From Antitrichia curtipendula (lineage: Eukaryota > Streptophyta > Bryopsida > Hypnales > Leucodontaceae), in NCBI GenBank assembly GCA_951230915.1, contig OX579639.1, positions 19,282,001 to 19,346,000 of the forward strand: a DNA stretch of 64,000 bases, read 5' to 3'. Of this stretch, positions 49,634 to 61,800 are shown piece after piece. Below the pieces are notes generated by a model. The model ran no database searches. It had not been told where the DNA came from and worked only from the letters and a program-made list of their open reading frames with translations. The first letter of the stretch is position 1. The number at the start of each line of letters is the position of its first letter. A program made the position numbers and the translations under genes.

Positions 49634-50591
49634 CCCCTAAAGGACCGAAGGGGTTTTTCAGGGTGACATTGTCAAAAAGTGGGGATTTTTGGTATGTTAT
49701 TCAAAAATGAAAATTAGAATTTATTTTTGAAACTTTAACTGTATTAAACTGAAGTGAAATATTATACAAGGGTGTGGAAAAAATTTCAGCCCATTTGAAA
49801 AAGCAGATTGAAAGATTATAGCATTTGAAGTGAGAAAAAAACAAATTTTCATTGCTGCGAAATAGGGTCAGCAGACTTCGGGCCCTCATGGAGTAAAATT
49901 TTTGCTCTACACAAAAATGAAAATTTTGACCATTGATAATTATATGATGTTGATTACACTCATGAAATTTTTTAGAAGCAACGGAGATGTCTAGCTTATA
50001 ATAAATCACCCTGCAATGCAAAGAGGTCAAGTGAGTTGGCATTACACTAATCATTTTTTGATGATTTCTTGTGCAATGAGGAAATTTTTTATTTGAAATC
50101 CGAACGGTGAAAATTTAGAGATGAACATTTGGAGTATGTGGAAATTTTTTTAAGAGTTTTGACCTCATAGATTGCAAGATAATAGGGCTTGAAGTTAGAA
50201 GACAATGTTTTTTCTTGAAACTGCCCCAATATAGGTAATAAAGTTTACCACTTCTTAGAATTTGATTTGAAGAGTTAAATTTGATTGTGTTTTGAAAATT
50301 GTTTGCCATATTTTATTAGTTTCATACATGTCAAATTTCAAAAGTTGATGAGCTTTTTTGCAAAAGATTCCCCAAAGATTCTCAAATTGCCCAAGCTGCC
50401 CTAAAAGTTCAGGGCAGCATAACTTTTGATCTGGGCACCCAATCGGAAAAAAAATTAGTTTTTCATCGAGGAGGTGCATGTTTACACATTGTGTCCAAAT
50501 TTCATGAACATCCAACCAAAGATGACTTTGTAAGAGCCTACCCGAGATTTCTTGCGTACGTTGAACGGACACTTGGTCCTTTAGGGGTTAA
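49630..50591 (+). mobile_element. TTAA-type element, family A-like copy 4
   Basis: 962 bp with 19-bp perfect ends: TTAACCCCTAAAGGACC-GA at left and TTAACCCCTAAAGGACC-AA (reverse complement) at right; the first 17 bases agree. The interior differs from copies 1-3 in most places but keeps the motif GATTGCAAGATTATAG/AATAG. No transposase. Confidence 0.85.
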
Positions 50592-50594
50592 GGA

Positions 50595-50823
50595 TTAGCC
50601 CTTAAACGATGGGTTCATAACCGTGGAAATCATTTGTTTTGTCACCATGTGAATTGTTGGATTAAAACAATGCAAAAGCACTCATTAGAAGACAAAATAA
50701 TATAGATGATCTTCCCCTTTCACACAAAATTGGAAGGATGAATAGTTGCAATTTTGTCCTATATGGAGAGATTCTTTGTCATCCATCGGCCATAAAACGT
50801 CCTCGGTAGTGTTTATGGGTTAA
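50595..50823 (+). mobile_element. TTAA-bounded MITE, family B copy 5
   Basis: 229 bp from TTAGCCCTTAAACGATGGG (left TTAA mutated to TTAG) to GTGTTTATGGGTTAA. Interior nearly the same as copy 4 (TTCATAACCGTGGAAATCAT). Only 3 bp separate it from copy A4; it shares TTAA 50820-50823 with the next element. Confidence 0.8.
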
Positions 50824-51569
50824 CCCGTAAAGTCCCATTTGGTCCCTACGAGGGAGAAAATGGATTTCGGACAGGTTCCTATGATCTCAATTTTTACTTA
50901 AAGTTTTTGAAACTTTCAGAAAAATTATTACATTGAATAGGGATTTTAAGGGAAACCGTACTAATTAATCGACATTACACACTATATAAATATCTACCTT
51001 TGTTGTGCATCATTAGTTATTGAAGTGTCCGGGGGTTGTACATTATGTTTCAAACATCTACAGTTTTCTACAATAAGTCCCTTTTATTTTATTTTTTGGT
51101 CCTCTTAATACCCCTATTCAGTGTAGCTTTCTAGGAATATAATTGATGCCAAAAGCAAAAGTTATGCAATAATAACCTCAAAATGGACGAGACAGGGCAG
51201 CAAAAAAAATCCACAAGAAATTGAAATTGAAATTTTAATATATATTTTTTTCTTGTAGATTATATTTTTGTCTGAATAGAGATCTTTGATTCATTCCATT
51301 TGGATTAGTGATGTGAAATTTATGGAGCTTCTTGTTTTGCGGGCAATCAGAACAACTTCTTGAAAGAAATTTTTTCTTTCTCTTTGAATGCTTCTATCTT
51401 TCAATCTATACAGTCAAAAATTACAAAAAATTTACCACGTGATTTGAGACAAGTGTAGAACAAGATCCTCTACGATTAGATTCTACAATTTTAATTTTTT
51501 TAATTTTGTAGGTGGTAGTTTTGAGTGTTTTTTGACCCCAAAAAATGACCTTGAGACTTTAGGGGTTAA
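50820..51569 (+). mobile_element. TTAA-type element, family A-like copy 5, with nested MITE I
   Basis: Ends TTAACCCGTAAAGTCCCA and GAGACTTTAGGGGTTAA. After removing the nested 193-bp MITE it is about 557 bp, so it is a shortened derivative. It closes a chain of five abutting TTAA elements beginning at 49180. Confidence 0.78.
50931..51123. mobile_element. MITE family I, copy 2 (unfilled)
   Basis: 193 bp, ends CATTGAATAGGGATTTTAAG / CTTAATACCCCTATTCAGTG, inverted with few mismatches. Flanked by TA on both sides, possibly the target duplication. Its single TTAA near the right end is the site filled by family H in copy 1. Confidence 0.85.
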
Positions 51570-52243
51570 AAATGCCGGCATGTAATCATGTCCATGCACA
51601 CCATTGCAATAATGTTCCCAAAACCTCATTTTTTCCATCATGCAAAGTCAGCACATACAAAAATTACGTACTCAAAATTGCATACTCAAAAATTGGTCTC
51701 TTTTAATTTGAGCCCTCCAAAATGAAGGAGCCAAGAAAATTGTAACTTTCTTGAAAGCAAGGCCACATAAACATTGGTGTGAAAACTAAAAAAAAATTGA
51801 TTCAGAAGCTCATTCAAGGCAATATTAATCAGGTATTAATAATAATGATAATAATTTTAATAATTTTAATTATTGTCATCATAATAGACTTCCAACAATA
51901 AAACTTTTGATCTGACCCCTCATGAAAAAAGTAAGGAACGGAGTCCATTGTAGAAATGTTTGGTGATTGCATATGGTTACAATTAATTGAATTCACAATT
52001 ATTTTTTTGCAATATAATGGAAAATTGGGGTTTAGTTTGCATGTATTTTGGTCAACTCATTTTTTATTTATTTTTAATGATAAAATATAGGGGGGACTAT
52101 TCTTGTTCTTTTGGATTTTAATGTGGCCTCTGTACTTCCTTACAATACTTGGTTCCAGTGGAAATCCCAAAGAACATCCCTTTATACATGTAAAACAATG
52201 AATGAACCTTTTACCACGTGTACAAGTTGCATCACTGTATTCA
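51570..52243. other. Spacer, nothing recognised
   Basis: AT-rich, with a short (TAA/TTA) palindromic patch near 51.84-51.88 kb. No ORF of note. Confidence 0.5.
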
Positions 52244-52590
52244 TTATCCCCTAAAGGTTTTTGACTATGTTCTCACCCAAAATTGACTATGTTCTCACCC
52301 AAAAAAATCTAAAACTCCCATTTCTAGTACAAACACCAAAATTTTAGAAAGAAAAAAATACATTTTTGGACACATGTAATTGTAGGATCTTGTAGTACTT
52401 TGGTTTGAGAAGATGTGAAACAAAATTCAGAAATTTCCACCGTGTAGATTGCAAGATATTAGTGTTTGAAGTGACAAAACTCCTTTTTTTGGCCTTGCAA
52501 AAAATTGGGCAGCTGCACCTCACAAGGTCATACCATTATAAAAAAAAATATCTAAAATGGTTGTAATTCTTTGGATTCGTATCTCCACAT
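52244..52590 (-). mobile_element. Truncated family A element, copy 6
   Basis: Begins TTATCCCCTAAAGGTTTTTGA, then GACTATGTTCTCACCCAAAA duplicated in tandem, and matches the minus-strand family-A right end as in 29059-29400: CACATGTAATTGTAGGATCTTGTAG, CACCGTGTAGATTGCAAGATATTAG in pieces. Homology stops near 52.59 kb, so more than half is missing. Confidence 0.7.
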
Positions 52591-52994
52591 ATTAGTATAC
52601 CCAGTAAAGGAAATAGCTGGAAAAAGAAAAAGAAAGGTACTACAGTACAATACAGTACTGTACAGTACTGTTGCCTTACGACGGAGCTGAAAGATTTTTG
52701 TTTATCTTTATTGTAACGCGATAAATAATAAATGTCCGTTTTCCAAATAAAATTGATAGGATTCAAAAGATTTTGAAGAAATGACCTGGCAAGCTATCAT
52801 ATAAGATCTCACTTTTCACAAGGAAAATAATTTAAAAAATAATAATTTGCAAGTGGAGTGCTCGAGTTTACTGTGCTGTTGGTGGGGATACAAAATTATT
52901 GCTCATATTGAATATGCTGACCTGGAATTTTTAATATGTTCCTTGAGTGCCTCCATTGTCAATGAAACTACGAAAAAGCCTCCAAGGAACTGAT
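52591..52994. other. Spacer with ACAGTACTGT palindromes
   Basis: At 52.64-52.67 kb the run TACAGTACAATACAGTACTG continues into TACAGTACTG, a cluster of overlapping palindromes. No gene recognised. Confidence 0.45.
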
Positions 52995-53330
52995 ACCGTA
53001 ATAAGGTAGTGTGCTCATAAAGCGACACTTTAAGGGCTGATCGGCCTTTTCGATGGGTTTCAGGTGCCCGAAAATATTTCCCCCTATTTTTCACTTGAAG
53101 AAAAATTGATGCGGAATCTAACCCAAGTAGTTTCATATTTTTCGGAGCATCTATAAATTACTTATGAATTTTCAAAGAACTCTGCCATAGGCACCTATTT
53201 GTGATTCTTAGGCCTTGCAAAACCCACCCACATGCGGTCTGAAAAAAGATATGGTGTGACCAAAAACAAGCAGTGAAGCATTGAAAAAGTAATACTTACT
53301 GTTCCTAAATGCGACCTTTACTAAACTTAA
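52995..53330. mobile_element. Inverted-repeat element, family D, copy 2 (right end eroded)
   Basis: Starts ATAAGGTAGTGTGCTCATAAA and shares interior text with 23616-24031: GAAAATATTT, TATTTTTC.GAGCAT, AATTACTTATGAATTTTCAAAG and ATAGGCACCTATTTGTGA. The right end no longer matches well. It meets the next element at TTAA 53327-53330. Confidence 0.65.
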
Positions 53331-53925
53331 GCCCTAAATGCCTCAAGGAACCAATATTGTCTTCACATACTTTCAAGTCCAATTCAAAGTGCTGTAACTT
53401 TTGCATCCAATTTCCAAATTCAAGAAAACTTGTTGGGAAATTTGCGCTCTGTCTTCTAGTTTGTGTGATAAAATTTTCAGATAAATCCGAGTTATACTGA
53501 TTTTTTGGGAGCCAATCAAAGTTCCAGAGCTTCAATTTGAGTTCACCAAACTGCATTTGATGTCTGCAACTTTGGGGGTTTCTATCTCCTTCATTCTAAG
53601 ATTGTTTTCAGTAAAATTTGTTGGGTTATGTTCCCCTTGAAAACTAGTTATTGTGTTAAAATTTTCATGTCAATTCAAGTTGTTTTGAATGTTTGGGAGC
53701 AATTCGAAGTTCAAAATCCCGACATTCTTGGATCACAATGAACTTCGGCGGCTTATAACTTCTTCATACAAGGTCCGTTTTCAATATTTTTTGTTGGAAA
53801 AGTTGCGCCTACTAGTCTAGTTTGTGTGGCTAAAATTTCATATCAATACAAGAAGTAATAAGTGACTGAGAAGCATTTTAGTAAAAGGATGTTCAATCGT
53901 AAAAGTGTTTCTTGCAAAAATGAAG
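53327..53925 (-). mobile_element. Truncated family H element, copy 2
   Basis: Begins TTAAGCCCTAAATGCC and aligns with the reverse complement of 47925-48523: AATTCAAAGTGCTGTAACTTTTG, AACTTGTTGGGAAATTTGCGC in parts, CTAGTTTGTGTG three times, and GACTGAGAAGCATTTTAGTA. About 380 bp of the other end are missing. Its end has drifted from CCCTAGACC to GCCCTAAAT. Confidence 0.72.
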
Positions 53926-56785
53926 TGGACACCTGTCTTGTATTCACTCTTTATTCGAAATCGACCCACCCTGGCTCTTATTAACCCATATGTGAAGTAT
54001 AAACCAACATCCAACAAACTTTATTAAGCTCTCACATTGTGCACAATCCATTTTCAAACTGCTTAGTGTCCATTCTAGAGCCTCTTGTAGGGACGGTTCG
54101 AAGAAGAGGGTTGCAATTCGAGCCACCTACCTTAACGTACATTCCGTGTTCAAAATTCAAAGGGGTACACCGTACAGTTGGAATTCTAGGGCACAAGGTA
54201 GGACCACCCATTCCCGACCACGGACCCACACCCAACCCATAGGGTGTAGTTATTTTCAACCAAGGTTGGAACAAATTTCTAACCAAAGTTTGGAATGTTT
54301 TTTTTTTTCCTCCTTTCCAAGATTGGGGCTAGTAAGGTCATGACACATGTCCCAAAGTATTGAGTAAGGAAGTAGGAAGTAATGAGTGGCAAAATAGTTC
54401 TTGAATGATCGGAATTGGAAGAGTCTAGACATTGGCTATGAGCCTTAAGCACTTTTAGGCTTCTAAAATTCGTAGTAATTTCAGTTCAAGGGATAAAAAT
54501 AAGGGATAATAACCCAAAAAATTGCAATCCTTGTATTTTTTATCTTTCCACATGGCAAAAAAAAATTCATTGTCTTATACTACTCTAGAACATGTGCGGA
54601 ATTGCTTAAGTGATTGGCTATGGGTGCCTCCATTGTATATAATTGTAAGTTAGCTTCCTATCAGCTTGGTCAACTTTCCGCCTCATAATTAATTAAAGTG
54701 TGAAAAACAATTAGGCCACGTGAAAAATAAAAAATAAAAAATAAAAAATAGATAATTTTAAAATATAGTAAAAATTAGATAGGCATTTGTCCAAGTTGTT
54801 CTTATAACTTCTAGTGTATAGTTGTTGTTGCTTTCATCTAAGATGGTTGCATTAATCCAAAGGACCATTTTTTGGTTGTTGCTATACTTTTTTGAGCCAC
54901 ATGCTCTCAAATTTTGACCTTTTTTAAAAACAAAATTACTTAAGAAAATAGACTGTGCTATAAATCCAACGGCAATAGTTTCATCAAAATACAAGGTAAA
55001 ATTTGCCTTGTGGAATTTTTCAAAATTAAATGGTGTAGTGTAGTTTACAAGTCATTATGGCAAGTGTTTGTTTTGGGCATGGACTAAAAATTTAGCCAAC
55101 CAATACGATTCTTGCCTACCTCAAGAAGGGCTAATCCACCTTAAAAAGGATAGATCCAAGATTTTCGATGAAAAGACAAGTGTGCCATTCTTGTTTTTCT
55201 TACAAACACAACTCTCATTTTAGCGACCACCGTGCATTGCAAGCACCACTATACATTAAGAAATGCTTGGAATGTTGTGAAATTTTACATTTATATTTTC
55301 AAATCTCTTATCTTTCACTAAGCTCAAAAAGGCATCATTTTGAATATTCTCACAAAGATATATTCCTTCAAAATGCGTTGTCCTATATTTCCATTGACCC
55401 AAATAAAACCTCAAATCAGTCAAATAATATGAATTTATTTGAGGTGCTCACTCTCAAAGTCTCAATGTGAACTTCAAGATCCTACAATTACATTCAATCC
55501 AATTTCAAGAAAAAATGAGCAAAAGAATTGCTCAAGTTCTTGGCAATTTTGGCCTATTTTGAAAGTACCCCCCCTTGGATTATTAGAGGTTAACCTAAAT
55601 CCTTAGCTTGACCTCCAATCTCTAAACTCTCTACCTTATGTGTTAGGTTTTTGTTGAGTGTCTCCAACTTATTTCCAACTCTAGTTGAGCGGAAATTTAA
55701 CTGTAGTTAAGTTAGTTCTACCAGAAGTCGACTGAGTACCACCAGTACACGAACAAGATATCAAGTACAGTACGAAGGTCCCCTCCAGCCCAAGAATTCC
55801 CATTGGACATGCTTGAATTAGAACCCCTAAATAAAGGACGGGTCAAGCTTCACACAATCCTTCTAGCTGTGTTTGCAACTAAACAAGATTGAATTTTTTA
55901 AATATTTATTTCTCAGAGATGAAGTACCATGTTTTCTATAAGTGATGAAAATTTCAGATTTTTTTTGTGAAAAATTGAAATAACTGTGAATTTTTTTAAG
56001 GAAAAAGAAAATTGATATCAAATACAAAATATGCTAAAAAAATCTGAAAGTTCTTGAGCCCAGGTGTAATTTGTAGTGTAGAAACATCATGATAAAGAGC
56101 AAAGCTATTGTGTCATTCTAAAATTAGAAAATCAACAAACCATGGTTGTAGGCCTAAAGTTTGAATTGCTATAAAACATAGAAATTTAAGATCTTTTGAA
56201 AAATTTCAATTGGAGTAGAAACTATACATGATAAGATTCATTTCATTAGTTGAACTCGAATTCAAATAATATATGATTATAATGGCTAAAATTCATAGCA
56301 AAAGGAAAGAACAAGAACTAGCCAAATACATTATAAGGGGGACCCATGGACTAAGCATCTTCTTACGTAAAAAAGTCACATTAGAAGGGAAATGAAGTCA
56401 CAAAAAGATTGTTGTAGGGTTGATCCCCAAGCTGTGAACCAATACACTGCTAGTGAGACAACTAGTCAAAATATTAAAAAAAATTATTCTATTTTAAATA
56501 TAATATAATAATATTATTTGATGTGTTAGTGTCCACTTCATGTTAGCAGCCTACATGTGCTCCACATATTTAACCACAATAAAGCTCCAAACCTTAAGAA
56601 CTTCTAGAGAACTTGTAACCCTCCCAAAGCTTTATTTTCTTTCAATATTGTTACCTGAAAATGTATTGAAACAACTTCCAAAAAAAATATTGGTTGAAAG
56701 TTAATTTTTTTTTGTTTCCATCCTACAATTTCAATTGAAGTCATGCGTTCAACACTTATTAGTGTCCACAAGCATATTTTTAGGG
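53926..56785. other. Repeat-rich intergenic DNA
   Basis: 54.84-55.59 kb is the partner of the diverged repeat at 46.42-47.15 kb. Near 54.04-54.25 kb a GC-balanced stretch has open frames on both strands but no motif. (AAAAT)-type short repeats at 54.72-54.75 kb. No gene recognised. Confidence 0.5.
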
Positions 56786-56943
56786 TTAACCACAAAAGAA
56801 CAAGACCTGTCACGGAAGTAAGTAGTCATTCAAAAATGGTCTTATTTTTGGACCAATAGGTGCATTCTTCATTTCTTTAATAATCTAGAATGTCATCCTT
56901 GGGTCACTTTTTGGCCTATTGAGTCCTTACACAATAGGGTAAA
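56786..56943 (+). mobile_element. TTAA-type MITE, family C copy 2
   Basis: About 158 bp from TTAACCACAAAAGAACAAG; matches 32123-32278 in the middle. The right end (CAATAGGGTAAA) has lost the exact TTAA. Confidence 0.6.
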
Positions 56944-58883
56944 TTTGCATGTTTTTATAGTGCTAGCGTAAATTAAGAGTCAAGAATTGGATTGAACAGT
57001 GGTATACGGGAGATAATTTTCTCTGGTTAAGGAATAGAAACAATGAAGATTGCACTAATTTTAGCTAACTTTTCATTAGTTTTGAAGTTAGAAGAAATTA
57101 AAGAAGCATAAATTACAATCTAGTTTGTTCTTGATGTATAGGCAAACCTATTTCTAAGAAGCGCAAAACTAAAAATTGTCTATGGCGGCGTACAAAACAA
57201 AGAACACAAAAAACTAAAAATCAATATGTTAGGGTTTTATATCTTGATGATAAGAAGTCTTTGATGCTATTATCATTACTATTAATTGGCAAATCCATTT
57301 ATTGTGATATCTCAACAAACAAATTTCTAATCAAGATAGACACCATCTTTGACAATGGAGAAACTATTGCCTTGCCAATACATCATCTAATTTTGGTTAC
57401 CTTGAATGAATGAAAGTCGACGGACATCATATTTCCTTCACTCATAGAAATAGGTCACCTTGTTTTGCACAAATGAGGCCTTGGTAAAAAAGAAGTCGTA
57501 TATCTAAGATAGTGTGAAAATGCTGAAATTGTTCTTTGGGACTACAACAATGGTTGATTTTGGACCCTCAGGCAATAGAATCTCTTCTCAAAGAAATTTG
57601 AGCCAAACCAATCAATATCCGAAATTATATTTTATATATGAATCCATTTTTTGTTGACATGTTTTGGTTATTTAGTGTAGCTTTACTTAAATCACATACA
57701 TACATACATAAACTAGGGCTTTGTACTACTCTGCACAAATGTCAATAATTGTATTGTAAGTAAGTAATATCAGTTTTTATTTATCTTTATAAAATATTTT
57801 TTTCAACCCAAACAAACACACACTCACACATACATTTTTTTTTTTATCACTTGTAAAAATATTCCCCCATTGTAAAAATTTATTACCATATATAACACAC
57901 ATTGTTAGGACAAATAGGTGAAGTGTAAGATGAATAGGTTTGTTTTTTTAAAATATGCAACTTTTGGTGGTGGTGGCAACGGTAGTAGGATTTATGAAAA
58001 TAATTCAAAATGGATAGCACAAGTATACCTACAATGGGTAAAAATATTCCTCCCTTGTTAGAAGTTATCACCATATTTTGTAGCACACACTAATAAGACA
58101 AGTCAGTGTAGCTGCTGGTTATCCCGGGTCATGGAGCCATGGAGGTCCAAGAGGTTTGATCGACTCCCTTTTGTGGTTTTAGCTCCATTGGATCTCAAGC
58201 ACGAGCAGGTGCGCTCCAATTTCCTGTCACTTCATCTTCCTAGGATTTCCGCCTTCAATTCTTCGAGACTGTCTCCGAGTGACAATCTTAAGGTTTTGTG
58301 TAACAAATATTTACAATTATGAACAGAGACTCTGCAAACAGAAGCTCATTCAAGAGTTTAGACAAAGACAATCATAGGGAGTTTGAAGTTGAGAGCTTCT
58401 CTTTTCAACATCAGCAGTACCTCACTCTATAAAATTCAGAAACAGGAGGTTTTAAAATTCAATCTCTCGTTCAAACATACTGTATGACGCGTGTTGGAGA
58501 AATATATACAAATTTCAGTGCTTTGCAATGGATTCTTAGCCAGATCGCAAGAAACAAACCCTCATTTTAGATTCTTATAAATTCAGAGCTACTGAGAAGC
58601 AAATGCAAAGAGGCCATGTGACGTATCGTTCGTAAGCCTCCACAATTCTCACACGTAATTAGGTCAAAATGAGAGATTTCATATTCAACAGTGCTGCTCA
58701 AGTTTGCCTGTTTGTTTCACAGTATGCAATCATCAAGTACCTAGCTAATTTGTAGCAAGAGACTGCTCACAGCGCGACATTTTCTTTCTTCAAAGATCAT
58801 AGAAGAGCTGAAAATTTTCTGTACATTTTCTGTGTATGAGGATCAAACTGCTCCAATTGCAAATTCAAACACGTATACGAGAC
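56944..58883. other. 3' side of the COBRA-like gene, no gene recognised
   Basis: AT-rich to about 58.1 kb, then GC-balanced. A 63-codon plus frame at 58.13 kb (MEPWRSKRFDRLPFVVLAPL...) has no recognisable motif. Short CATA and CACA runs near 57.70 and 57.82 kb. Confidence 0.45.
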
Positions 58884-61800
58884 CTACAGTATGATCACAA
58901 GTGAAGAAACTAACAGAACCAGAAGGAGAGGGAACCGTCTATCCCAAGACTTGGAGCTGCTACTTGGTAAGCTAGGAAAGTCTTGAGAACCAGGCAACAC
59001 ACACTGATCCCCGTTAAAATACACCCTCTCTGGAAACGCCCACCCATTTTTAAGAGTAAAATCCGCGTCCTTCCGAAACAGAATGTCGGACTGCACATTT
59101 CCATCCGGACCTGCTTGCAACAAATACTCGTTGTAATACTTCACTCCCCAAAACATGGCCGAGTCATCTGCAAAGAACACGCCCACACAGTCAAATCCTA
59201 TTAAACCCTAAACCCTAGTCCTCCAAAATCACGCATCAATTAAACCCAGAGTTGGCCACGCCACTGCTTTCGACTGGTGGCACAATTGAAGTGGTCTCCA
59301 AAACTCCCAAGTCCATGAGTGGTGATGCATTGTGCATTCTCCAGTAATTGTAAAGTCTGGGATCAAGATTCCATAACCAAAAGAGAACTAAATCAAAACC
59401 TAAACTCTCACTGCTGAATCGTGTTCAAAAGACATCGACATATACAACATCAAATCTTACCCAACCCTAAATCCTAATCGTCCAATTCCAAGCATCAATC
59501 AAGACTCCATTATTAATTGAGAGCTCCGAACCCTAACTTTGATTGCTGAAGTCATCTTCCAAAACACCCATACCATCCACATAATCCCAAACCCTAGTCC
59601 TCCAATTTCATGCATTTACATAGCCAATTGAGTCCAGATCCAAACCCTAACCCTGTCCACTTACTGGTGAAGGGGCCATAAGGATTCAGCGCCTTGTACT
59701 TGAAGCTGAACGCCTCCGTGAAGTTGCGGAAATTGGGATGCTTGAGCACCAAGTTCCAGTTGGTGAAATTCGCGGAGAAATCGCGGTTCGTCACAGTGAC
59801 CTTGACTCGCCAATACTCCTTGTAATTCGTCTTCACATGCCAGTGGATCTTCACCGGGCACATGTCGTGCGTGCAGTACAAGACATGGGGCGCACTACTG
59901 ACAGGAAAACTCATGTTGGCGCCATTGTTGATATTCGGAAGATTCTTGTACCGTGTGTTTCTGTTACATTAGATGGCATTAATCTCGAGCTAATCCATAA
60001 ATCCGTGCATGTTGCATTCAATTTGGAATCAATACATTTTGCATTGGTGGCGAGGATTGATGAACTTACGGATCAATGCAAAGCTCACGACGAGTGGTGG
60101 GATCTTCGGGTTGACAAGCGCACGAGCATTCCGCGCAGGGGACAATGGTCTCGTTGTAAAACGCCGAGAACGAGACGCAGCACGAGCGTGGCGTGGCGGC
60201 GAGCGCCTGCGAGTAGCTGCAGGTCACGTTCCATGTCACTGCATGACAAGCCCCCGGCAACCCATGTCAGGATTAGCAATTAATCTTCGCAATTGCTCGC
60301 CCCTTCGCAAGACTAGAGTTCGGAAGGTTTAACAACCTTACGTTTTTTAGCAACGTTTTCAGGGACCCTAAGCATTTTGGAACATCCTTAATTAGTGAAC
60401 TAACATTTTAGAACAGGCTTGCGCAACGCCTGTTTCCAAACATGCAAATCTTGCACCAGGCTTCAGCAAACATGCCATTTTTTCCAGCAAACATGTCCCA
60501 AAATCGTTGATTCACTTCAGACAACTTTTGAACGTCAACTTTAGAATCAACTTTAGAATCACGTTGTCAGTAACGTTGCAACAAGCGTGGCAGTATGATA
60601 TGCTTGCTTAAGCAACGTTTTGGAACAGACTTGCGCAACGCCTGTTTACAAACATGCAAAATTTTGTACCATGCTTCAGCAAGCATGCAACGCTTCTCAG
60701 CAAACATGTTCCGAAACGTTAATTCACTTTAGACAACGCTTGAATGTGAACTTTAGAATCACATTTCGTGTTTAGTGTTACGGTCCAACGTTGCTACAAC
60801 GGCATTCTAGTAGCGCTGTAGAGGTTTCCGTCCATGTGAGTGCAAGGGATCCATGACTTACAAAACGCTTCGGTGACGCGTCGCCCATCGGCATCCGGAA
60901 ACTGGCTATTCTCCACCACTACAGCCGGGCTGCACGTGTACCCAGACTCCAGTAGCCGAAACTCTTGCGGGAGCTTCACGGTGGTGTTGCTGGTGCCCGC
61001 CAGTCCCACCCGCAGCTGGAACGCGGCTCGCGCATTGTCTGGATCTTGGCCAAACGCGGGCAAGACGCCGCCCTTGCAGCAGTTGGCGAGCTTGCTCGTG
61101 TAAGGTGCGGAGGGGAGGAGGTCGACCACCACCGGGTGACGGTCGCAGCAGTGCGGGAGGGGATCAACCCTAAACTGCGAGCAGTCGCCTTGCGACGTCG
61201 TCTCCGCGCCTTGCATCGCCCAGATGACTTCGTTCTTGGGCCACGTCCAGGTGAGCTGCCAGCCTGGGGGATCTATGTGGCGGTACTGCTGCCAGTTGAA
61301 CAACGTCACCGTCGCCTGCATGCATAGATCGGCACCGTCGCATCATAAACATCACATTTCATTTCCATTACAGTTCCCAATTCTTAAATTGCGATACGCA
61401 AGCAGGTCAATCTTCCTTATAACACCAAGACTGTCTGCAGGTTTTAGTCACCATTACACAAAAGTTTGAAAACATCATTCCATTTAAACTTACGTCGTCT
61501 CCTTCGCCTGCATGTATCGTCACCGTCTCATGCGCAATGCACATTAGAAACGTCACGTATGACTTAGTTCCATTGCTGTTACTACTTGCCAAATTGCGAT
61601 GCGCAAGCAGGTCAATCTTCCTAAACCCTAAACCTTATAACACCAGGACTTGCCTGCAGGTTTTAGTCACCATTACACTAAAGTTTGCCAGCATCACGGG
61701 TAACCGCCAATTTCATTTTAAACAGGCATACTCTTCTTCGTCCTTGCAATCACAACTCAGCATTCAAAGTTTCTGGAGCTTCCTTCTTCGGTGAAAATAC

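Noticed and set aside
54039..54290. Possible tRNA or SINE near GGTTGCAATTCGAGCC
   Set aside because: The B-box match needs an insertion and no A box or cloverleaf could be drawn.
58100..58330. Possible structured RNA or small gene at MEPWRSKRF
   Set aside because: No family recognised, no cloverleaf or snRNA core, and no splice or promoter support.
59738..60332. Plus-strand ORF of 181 codons
   Set aside because: It is antisense to COBRA-like exons 4 and 5 and shows no motif; the minus-strand exons explain the open frame.
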